The position numbers and the translations under genes are program-made. Of a DNA stretch of 21,261 bases, positions 15,517-21,261 are shown piece after piece. How positions within the stretch are numbered: the stretch's first letter is position 1; each line of letters begins with the position of its first letter. The DNA lies in NCBI GenBank assembly GCA_964342575.1, contig CAYFGZ010000055.1, positions 1 through 21,261 on the forward strand, given 5' to 3'. The stretch comes from GCA-002701455 sp964342575. GTDB taxonomy: Bacteria > Pseudomonadota > Alphaproteobacteria > Thalassobaculales > Thalassobaculaceae. The notes beneath the pieces are model-generated. The model saw only the letters and a program-made list of their open reading frames with translations. It searched no databases and was not told where the DNA came from.

Positions 15517-18500
15517 ATGGCACGCCCCAAGGTAACACTTGATGATAAATATACCTTAGAAAGTGGCCGAATATATGTTACCGGAGTACAAGCCTTAGCA
15601 CGTATTCCTATGATTCAACGGCAACGCGATGTGCTAGCAGGCCTAAATACCGGCGGTTTTATATCTGGGTATAGAGGGTCGCCAGTTGGTGGTTTTGACC
15701 AACAGCTTTGGCGGGCGAGAAAATTTTTGAAAAATAATCATATTTATTTTCAGCCCGGACTAAATGAAGATCTAGCGGCATCAGCAATATGGGGAAGTCA
15801 GCAAACCAACTTATTTGAAGGCAGTAAATATGATGGTGTTTTTTCCATGTGGTATGGGAAAGGACCTGGTGTTGATCGCTGTGGGGATGTTTTTAAGCAT
15901 GGAAATATGTCGGGGCCCTCCAAAAATGGTGGAGTACTATTGATTGCAGGAGACGATCACGCGGCAAAATCATCGACAGTACCGCATCAAAGCGAATATG
16001 CATTCATGGATGCTGGGATCCCCGTGTTAAATCCAGCAGGAGTTCAAGAGATCGTTGACTTTGGTATTCTAGGGTTTTCCATGTCTCGATTCTCTGGCTG
16101 TTGGATAGCGTTTAAAACAACGGCCGAAAATATGGATAGTTCATCTTCTATCGACGTGGCACCGGATCGTCTTAAAATTAAGTTGCCGGCATTTGAGATG
16201 CCCGATGGTGGCCTATGTATCAGATGGCCAGATGATTGGATAGAACAAGAACACCGGCTTCACGGTTTTAAGCTCAATGCTGCACGTGCCTTTGCGAAGG
16301 AAAACAATATTGATAGAATAATTATCGATAGTCCTAAGGCGCGGCTTGGTATAGTTACGACAGGAAAATCATATTTAGATGTTAGGCAAGCACTCGAGGA
16401 TCTTGGAATAGACGAAGAAAAATTCTCCAAGATCGGAATCCGATTGTACAAAATAGGAATGCCCTGGCCGCTGGAGCCTAATGGGATTGATATCTTTGCA
16501 AAAGGATTGGATGAAATACTAGTCATCGAGGAAAAGCGCCCCTTGATAGAAAACCAGCTGAAGGAACAGCTGTATAATTATCCTAGCAACCAAAGGCCCA
16601 ATGTAGTGGGAAAATTCGACGAAAAACAGAAGGCGCTTCAGCCTTCTTCAGGCGAATTAAACCCCACCCAGATAGCGCGAGTGATAGCGGCCCGTTTACG
16701 ACAGTTTATTGATGATAAGGATGTGGACGCGAGGTTAGGCTTTCTTGATTTCAAAGAAGCGAATGTAGCCAAACCCAAAACGGACTTTGCTAGAACGCCG
16801 TTTTTCTGTTCGGGTTGTCCTCATAATACATCGACACGTATTCCCGAGGGAAGTAGGGCCACAGCAGGAATAGGTTGCCATTTCATGTCGGTTTGGATGG
16901 ATAGAAATACTTCAACTTTTACTCATATGGGGGCCGAAGGTACCCCGTGGATAGGCCAGGCGCCGTTTACCGAGACTGGCCATATATTCGCTAATATAGG
17001 AGATGGTACCTATACTCACTCAGGAGCACTGGCTATCCGTGCTGCTGCAGCGTCAGGCGTAAATATAACCTATAAAATTCTATATAATGACGCCGTTGCA
17101 ATGACAGGTGGGCAACCTGCGGACGGTGGTTTTACAGTGCCGCAAATAGCCGCACAAGTTGCTGCCGAAGGGGCGGTGCAGGTTCGAATAGTATCGGATG
17201 AGCCCGACAAGTATCCTATGGGCACAAGTTGGCCGAGTGGCGCTACCATTCATCACCGTGACGAGCTAGATGCTGTTCAAAAGGAATTGCGTGACGTTAA
17301 AGGTTTATCGGTTTTGATTTATGATCAACCCTGCGCGGCAGAAAAGCGCCGCCGCCGTAAGCGGGGTACTATGATTGATCCACCAAAACGAGTTTTTATC
17401 AATGAAATGGTTTGCGAGGGATGTGGTGACTGCGGCGTAGCTTCAAATTGTGTTTCCGTTACCCCATTAGAGACTGAATTTGGACGAAAACGGGCCATAG
17501 ATCAATCTGCTTGTAACAAGGACTACTCGTGCACGAAAGGGTTTTGTCCAAGTTTTGTAAATGTGATAGGGGGTCAGGTCAGAAAAAACAAAGCAGCGGA
17601 ATTGCTAGGACCCGATGTCTTTGAAGTTCTTCCAGATCCGCAGCAACCAAAACTTGATGAACCATACGGTGTCATAGTTACAGGGATAGGTGGAACAGGA
17701 GTAGTCACTATCGGGGCGCTTCTGGGTATGGCAGCACATATCGAGGAGAAGGGGGTATCCGTTCTTGACATGACAGGATTGGCGCAGAAGGGTGGTGCAG
17801 TCATCAGTCATATTAGGATTTCTGAAAAACCAGAAGATCTACACGCGGTTCGAATCGCTACTGGACGCGCTAAATTAATGTTAGCATGTGATATGGTTAC
17901 AGCGGCAAGCGAACAAGGCCTTGCCAAGGTTTCACGCGAGGAAACAACAGCGATCGTCAATACGCAGCAGACTATGACTGGTGCTTTTACGATTAATCCA
18001 GACCTACCGTTTCCTAGCGCTCTTTTTGAGGATACCATTAGACTTTCAACGGGAGAAAACTCCACTCACTTTGTTGATGCTACGCGTATAGCGACCAAGT
18101 TGCTTGGAGATAGTATTGCCACTAACTTATTTATGTTGGGCTATGCCATTCAAAAGGGCCAGGTACCCTTATCGCTGTCCTCTATTGAACAAGCTATTGA
18201 AATCAATGGTGTGGCCGTTGAACTCAATAAACAGGCACTTCTGTGGGGCCGGCGGGCTGCCCACGATCTTCCGGCCGTTGAAAAAATTGTAAACCCTGCT
18301 TTAGAGACGGCGCTTAAAACTGATCTTGCGGCAACATTTGAGGAAATAGTTGAGAAAAGGGCTAAGTTCTTGCAAGAATACCAGGATAATTCTTATGCAG
18401 ATAGATATATAAAATTCGTCCGAAAGGTTGAGAAGGCAGAACTCCAATTGACGCCGGGATTCGATGGTCTGGCCGATGCAGTGGCTCGATATGCATTCAA

Positions 18501-18993
18501 ACTGATGGCTTATAAGGATGAATATGAGGTTGCAAGGCTGTACACAAATGGGATGTTTTTGGAAAAGTTGAACGAGCAATTTGAAGGAAATTATAAGTTG
18601 GAGTTCAACTTAGCGCCTCCACTTTTTTCGCAACGAGATTCTGACACTGGGCAACTTAAGAAGCGGGTTTACGGCTCATGGGTCATGCGCATTTTCCGCC
18701 TGTTGGCATCCTTAAAAGGGTTAAGAGGAACATACTTTGATATTTTTGGTAGAACTGCCGAGAGAAGGCAGGAACGATTGCTCATAGAACAATATTTTTC
18801 GTTGCTGGACGAAATTATACAGAAGATTAACCCTGAAAACCATTCGATAGCCCTCGAGTTAGCGTCATTGCCGGATCAAATACGGGGTTATGGCCACGTT
18901 AAGGAAAAATCTATTGAAACTGTTAAATCACGGGAAGCGCAACTTCTTGCTCTATTCAATAATTCGGAACTGGCGAACACAGCTGCGGAATAA
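15517..18993 (+). CDS. Fused indolepyruvate:ferredoxin oxidoreductase (IorA-IorB type)
   Basis: An 1158-residue 2-oxoacid:acceptor oxidoreductase. It oxidatively decarboxylates aryl pyruvates (from transaminated aromatic or other amino acids) to acyl-CoA and passes electrons to ferredoxin. Domain order: pyrimidine-binding thiamine domain (about 15-400, with GYRGSPVGGFD at 51-61); thiamine-diphosphate domain beginning at FFCSGCPHNT (429-438) with cofactor motif GDGTYTH (496-502) to N524; a basic linker (609-616); an iron-sulfur segment with C633, C636, C639, C645, C666, C672 and C677; the gamma-type domain with TGIGGTGVV (722-730); and a C-terminal helical extension (about 900-1140, DUF6537-like). 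Length is normal for the fused proteobacterial form. It is a single-gene transcription unit. True substrate range is uncertain. Confidence 0.93.
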   Translation: MARPKVTLDDKYTLESGRIYVTGVQALARIPMIQRQRDVLAGLNTGGFISGYRGSPVGGFDQQLWRARKFLKNNHIYFQPGLNEDLAASAIWGSQQTNLFEGSKYDGVFSMWYGKGPGVDRCGDVFKHGNMSGPSKNGGVLLIAGDDHAAKSSTVPHQSEYAFMDAGIPVLNPAGVQEIVDFGILGFSMSRFSGCWIAFKTTAENMDSSSSIDVAPDRLKIKLPAFEMPDGGLCIRWPDDWIEQEHRLHGFKLNAARAFAKENNIDRIIIDSPKARLGIVTTGKSYLDVRQALEDLGIDEEKFSKIGIRLYKIGMPWPLEPNGIDIFAKGLDEILVIEEKRPLIENQLKEQLYNYPSNQRPNVVGKFDEKQKALQPSSGELNPTQIARVIAARLRQFIDDKDVDARLGFLDFKEANVAKPKTDFARTPFFCSGCPHNTSTRIPEGSRATAGIGCHFMSVWMDRNTSTFTHMGAEGTPWIGQAPFTETGHIFANIGDGTYTHSGALAIRAAAASGVNITYKILYNDAVAMTGGQPADGGFTVPQIAAQVAAEGAVQVRIVSDEPDKYPMGTSWPSGATIHHRDELDAVQKELRDVKGLSVLIYDQPCAAEKRRRRKRGTMIDPPKRVFINEMVCEGCGDCGVASNCVSVTPLETEFGRKRAIDQSACNKDYSCTKGFCPSFVNVIGGQVRKNKAAELLGPDVFEVLPDPQQPKLDEPYGVIVTGIGGTGVVTIGALLGMAAHIEEKGVSVLDMTGLAQKGGAVISHIRISEKPEDLHAVRIATGRAKLMLACDMVTAASEQGLAKVSREETTAIVNTQQTMTGAFTINPDLPFPSALFEDTIRLSTGENSTHFVDATRIATKLLGDSIATNLFMLGYAIQKGQVPLSLSSIEQAIEINGVAVELNKQALLWGRRAAHDLPAVEKIVNPALETALKTDLAATFEEIVEKRAKFLQEYQDNSYADRYIKFVRKVEKAELQLTPGFDGLADAVARYAFKLMAYKDEYEVARLYTNGMFLEKLNEQFEGNYKLEFNLAPPLFSQRDSDTGQLKKRVYGSWVMRIFRLLASLKGLRGTYFDIFGRTAERRQERLLIEQYFSLLDEIIQKINPENHSIALELASLPDQIRGYGHVKEKSIETVKSREAQLLALFNNSELANTAAE

Positions 18994-19023
18994 AGCTATT
19001 ATTGGGTCAAATAACCACGATAT

Positions 19024-19437
19024 TTAGCGAATACCTTTCAGTTCTATTCCATTTCCTTCTGGATCCTTAATATAGATAGACGGCCCCCAGCCCCCGGCAC
19101 CAAAGCGGTTTTTAATTTCGCCTGGTTCCAACCCCACAGCTAAAAGATAGTCGCGAATCCGCATTCCATCAAAGGGATACACTTTTATAGCTATGTGGTC
19201 GACGTTGTGTCCTTCCTGATCGGGTGGGCGTCCACCAGTTTGTCCGAGCTCCATGTCGACGGGAATTAAATCTATCAGTGAAGTTCCGGCGGCTAGATGA
19301 TAAAGGCCGATCTCTTCATTTTTTCGCACCAAACTGCAGCCTAAAATGTTGCAGTAGAAAGCTATCATTGGTTCAAGCCTACGAACCCGAATAACCACAT
19401 GGTCAATACCCTTTAATTCGCAGTTTGGGAGAGGCAT
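19024..19437 (-). CDS. VOC (glyoxalase/bleomycin-resistance fold) protein
   Basis: A 137-residue vicinal-oxygen-chelate protein with two beta-alpha-beta-beta-beta modules. Probable metal ligands are H13 in IDHVVIRV, H81 in VDHIAIKV and E132 in DPEGNGIELKG, with the fourth expected near the end of the first module (TSLIDLIPV). 'YIKDPEGNGIEL' is the usual C-terminal signature. Members range from glyoxalase I to dioxygenases and epimerases, so no reaction can be assigned. AAGGA 6 bases ahead of the ATG at 19437 supports the start. It is convergent with the oxidoreductase gene and divergent from the DehI-fold gene. Confidence 0.85.
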   Translation of the reverse strand: MPLPNCELKGIDHVVIRVRRLEPMIAFYCNILGCSLVRKNEEIGLYHLAAGTSLIDLIPVDMELGQTGGRPPDQEGHNVDHIAIKVYPFDGMRIRDYLLAVGLEPGEIKNRFGAGGWGPSIYIKDPEGNGIELKGIR

Positions 19438-19533
19438 TCGAATTCCTTTTCTATCGTTAGACCATGGGTTAGTCTAGTTTGAGAGCATTTTAATTACTAG
19501 CATTGACTGACTACAATAATTGAAGGCCAAGTA

Positions 19534-20361
19534 ATGGGGACGATGCGCGAAATTCTGGAGACGGAGGCTACTGGTTCTATTGCGGAAGTTTACAGGGAAA
19601 TCGGCGAGTTTTATGCTGCGCCCTACGTTTCCTCGCTTTTCAGACACTTGGCAACATATCCTAGGTTATTAGAATGGACTTGGAAAATTCTTCGACCTGC
19701 CCTAGCTCAAGGTTTTCTGCAACATATTGCTTGGAGTAAGGTGGACGTTTCGATGCTGGAACCTTTAACACCTATAAACAAGAGTGACTTCTCAAAATTG
19801 GAGATAGATGAAATAGACGTTCCAACTATTTCCAATGTTTACGAGACCTTTGCTCGTGTCAGCCCAGTAAATTTGGTCGTGTCTGGATGTTTACAGCGAT
19901 TATTGGTTGAAGGAGAGATTAAGAGGCGAAATGGTAAACTAAGAAGATATGCCTTGCCTTCTTCTTTATCTAAGATGCCACAGATGCTTTCTTGGGATGA
20001 GTTGGGATCTAAACAACGTCGAATTCTTCGTATTTTTGAGACCGAATTGGCTGGGGATGTGTTTATTCCTGGCATTTATCGAATTTTGGCGCGGTGGCCA
20101 ACTTACCTAGAATTCGTAGCAACTGAGTTAGGGCCAAAGCTATCAAATCAAGTTATTCTGGATCAATGCGGAAAAATTGCCGACGATATCTTTAATTCGG
20201 CGCCCGAAGTCCTGCAGGTTTTGAGACTTGACTGTGTTGATCCGCCTATCAACCAATGTCAGACAATCAAAGTTTTATCTGCTATTAATACGTATCGACA
20301 GACGAGCCCGCAAATGCTCGTTTTTGGAACTTTATTGTTACAAACCTTTCAAAGATCTTAG
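19534..20361 (+). CDS. DehI-fold (halocarboxylic acid dehalogenase-like, PF10778) protein
   Basis: A 275-residue all-helical protein that resembles group I 2-haloacid dehalogenase DehI. The pseudo-dimer duplication is visible: 'FRHLATYPRLLEW' (36-48) in the first half and 'YRILARWPTYLEF' (182-194) in the second. Aligned by eye to the Pseudomonas putida DehI sequence I remember, the active-site positions Trp34, Asn114 and catalytic Asp189 correspond to Y31, S110 and I181, while Tyr265 corresponds to Y254. Loss of the Asp suggests that this is not a classical dehalogenase; its function is then unknown. It is slightly shorter than DehI (about 296 residues). GAAGG 7 bases ahead of the ATG at 19534 supports that start over the Met at codon 4. 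It is divergent from the VOC gene. Confidence 0.65.
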   Translation: MGTMREILETEATGSIAEVYREIGEFYAAPYVSSLFRHLATYPRLLEWTWKILRPALAQGFLQHIAWSKVDVSMLEPLTPINKSDFSKLEIDEIDVPTISNVYETFARVSPVNLVVSGCLQRLLVEGEIKRRNGKLRRYALPSSLSKMPQMLSWDELGSKQRRILRIFETELAGDVFIPGIYRILARWPTYLEFVATELGPKLSNQVILDQCGKIADDIFNSAPEVLQVLRLDCVDPPINQCQTIKVLSAINTYRQTSPQMLVFGTLLLQTFQRS

Positions 20362-20368
20362 ACATAAT

Positions 20369-20421
20369 TGATCGTTGAAAGCGGTAACTTTTGTCGGGCA
20401 AATATAACGCATCTACGATCA
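20369..20421. repeat. Inverted repeat between convergent genes
   Basis: TGATCGT (20369-20375) and ACGATCA (20415-20421) are exact inverted 7-mers separated by 39 bases. They fill the short gap between the DehI-fold gene and the convergent enoyl-CoA hydratase gene. No U-run follows either arm directly, so a classical intrinsic terminator is not supported; a weak bidirectional stem or chance remain possible. Confidence 0.3.
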
Positions 20422-20423
20422 GT

Positions 20424-21191
20424 TTATTTGTTTTTTCTGTGAAAGAACGCCTGCATCATCCGTTGAGGTTCATCTGTTGTAAACGCCATCGAAAATGCGT
20501 CTATTCCAGCTTGGATGCCGCGTTCCAGTGATAGTTTTTCCCAGTCAGAAACTAGTGCCTTTTGTGCTCTGATGGCAATTGGCCCGGACGCGGCTATGGA
20601 ATTGGCAATCTTATCTACCTCCAGGTCAAGTTTATTCTGCTTTACCATCTTTTCCACAAATCCCCATTCGTATGCAGTTTTTGCGTCAATACTCTCACCT
20701 GTTAGTACGAGGTAATTGGAGCGACCCCACCCTATTATGCGGGGTAATAGCGCGGCTTCTATTACAGACGGAACACCGACGCGCACTTCGGGCATACCAA
20801 AAACAGCCGTATCTGAAGCAATTCTAATATCGCAGGCAGCTGCTAGTTCCATACCAGCACCTAAAGCATATCCGTTAACTCGGGCTATGATTGGGACTGG
20901 GAGTTCTCTCATCAAGACAAATAGATCATGTAAGGCACTTATAAATTCTCTGGATGTCGTTGGATTTAGATCACTAAGTTCGTTAATATCTGCTCCCCCG
21001 ATAAACGATTTAGATCCGGCTCCAGTGAAAACGACGGCGCGCATTTCCAGGTCACTAGAGATATCTTCGAAGGCTTTTTGTAAATCCTTAATGCCATCAC
21101 TATTTAGGGCATTTAACTTTGACACACGATCATAGGAAATGGTCAGAATTTTTCCCGTGCCAGATTTGCGACTATTAATACCTACACTCAT
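20424..21191 (-). CDS. Enoyl-CoA hydratase/isomerase family protein
   Basis: A 255-residue crotonase-fold enzyme that probably hydrates a trans-2-enoyl-CoA. The oxyanion-hole segments are KSFIGGADINEL (61-72) and YALGAGMELAAACD (108-121). Both glutamates used by true hydratases are present: E115 in GAGMELA and E135 in FGMPEVRVGV. The usual glycine-rich 'P-x-x-GG' after the second glutamate is replaced by PSVIEAALLPR, a variant found in an alphaproteobacterial subgroup, so chain specificity may differ from FadB-type enzymes. GAGG lies 7 bases ahead of the ATG. Its start overlaps the stop of the upstream gene by 4 bases (ATGA), indicating an operon that continues beyond the window. Confidence 0.92.
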   Translation of the reverse strand: MSVGINSRKSGTGKILTISYDRVSKLNALNSDGIKDLQKAFEDISSDLEMRAVVFTGAGSKSFIGGADINELSDLNPTTSREFISALHDLFVLMRELPVPIIARVNGYALGAGMELAAACDIRIASDTAVFGMPEVRVGVPSVIEAALLPRIIGWGRSNYLVLTGESIDAKTAYEWGFVEKMVKQNKLDLEVDKIANSIAASGPIAIRAQKALVSDWEKLSLERGIQAGIDAFSMAFTTDEPQRMMQAFFHRKNK

Positions 21192-21261
21192 CCTTGGTCC
21201 TCTTCATCAACTGGATTTCCTCCATGATTTTTAATCAAATGGCGTATTGCTTCCGCGACGG
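21188..21261 (-). CDS. C-terminal fragment of an unidentified protein upstream of the enoyl-CoA hydratase
   Basis: The minus-strand frame entering at the window edge is open for 23 codons to a TGA at 21188-21190, ending in an acidic tail PVDEEDQG. Its stop overlaps the hydratase ATG in an ATGA junction, the strongest sign that it is real coding sequence. Too little is present to name a family; 'VAEAIRHLIKNHGGN' looks like a C-terminal helix. It probably encodes another acyl-CoA or related metabolic enzyme, by context only. Confidence 0.55.
   Translation of the reverse strand, partial: VAEAIRHLIKNHGGNPVDEEDQG

Overview
The window reads as chromosomal DNA of an AT-leaning alphaproteobacterium (GC roughly low forties by eye). 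The main taxonomic clues are the left-end synteny (DUF4175/TIGR02302 tail, MJ0042 zinc-ribbon protein, ftsE, ftsX, a YdcF-like protein) and the alphaproteobacterial flavour of the AarF/UbiB, fused indolepyruvate:ferredoxin oxidoreductase and corrinoid/DUF1638 genes. Tight packing, few long gaps and AT-rich spacers suit a marine Rhodospirillales-like or SAR116-like lineage, but the genus cannot be read from the sequence. I see no tRNA, rRNA, CRISPR array, insertion sequence or phage gene.

Layout. 1-3429: cell-envelope and division block, with the C-terminus of a DUF4175 protein, a convergent MJ0042 zinc-ribbon membrane protein, then ftsE-ftsX-ydcF-like in one direction. 3544-5829: class II (adenosylcobalamin-dependent) ribonucleotide reductase nrdJ. 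5887-10404: a minus-strand run, in transcription order an M3 oligopeptidase (pepF), an EamA-family transporter, an antibiotic-monooxygenase-fold protein and an AarF/UbiB atypical kinase. 10506-12299: a long-chain acyl-CoA synthetase, divergent from pepF. 12446-14182: a three-gene unit of corrinoid protein, DUF1638 protein and PF13769 'virulence factor' protein. 14222-15220: a convergent nucleotide-sugar (UDP-glucuronate-type) epimerase. 15517-18993: a fused indolepyruvate:ferredoxin oxidoreductase. 19024-21261: a VOC protein, a DehI-fold protein, an enoyl-CoA hydratase and the tail of an unidentified gene translationally coupled to the hydratase.

How the genes fit together. Two independent systems here use cobalamin: NrdJ for DNA precursors and the corrinoid protein for methyl transfer. 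The corrinoid-DUF1638-PF13769 trio is the most interesting part. It carries a methyl-carrying corrinoid domain and two poorly understood partners, but no methyltransferase, so the substrate-specific enzymes must lie elsewhere; a split methionine synthase or a methylamine/betaine-type demethylation route are the leading options. The right-hand block (2-oxoacid:ferredoxin oxidoreductase, acyl-CoA hydratase, nearby acyl-CoA synthetase) suggests amino-acid and acyl-CoA catabolism. The DehI-fold protein appears, by a by-eye alignment, to have lost three of the four recognised dehalogenase active-site residues.

Several starts were moved from the longest open frame to an internal start. For three genes (monooxygenase-fold protein, corrinoid protein, epimerase) a clear Shine-Dalgarno sequence decides the start; for the AarF/UbiB protein the choice rests on ATG and family N-terminus.
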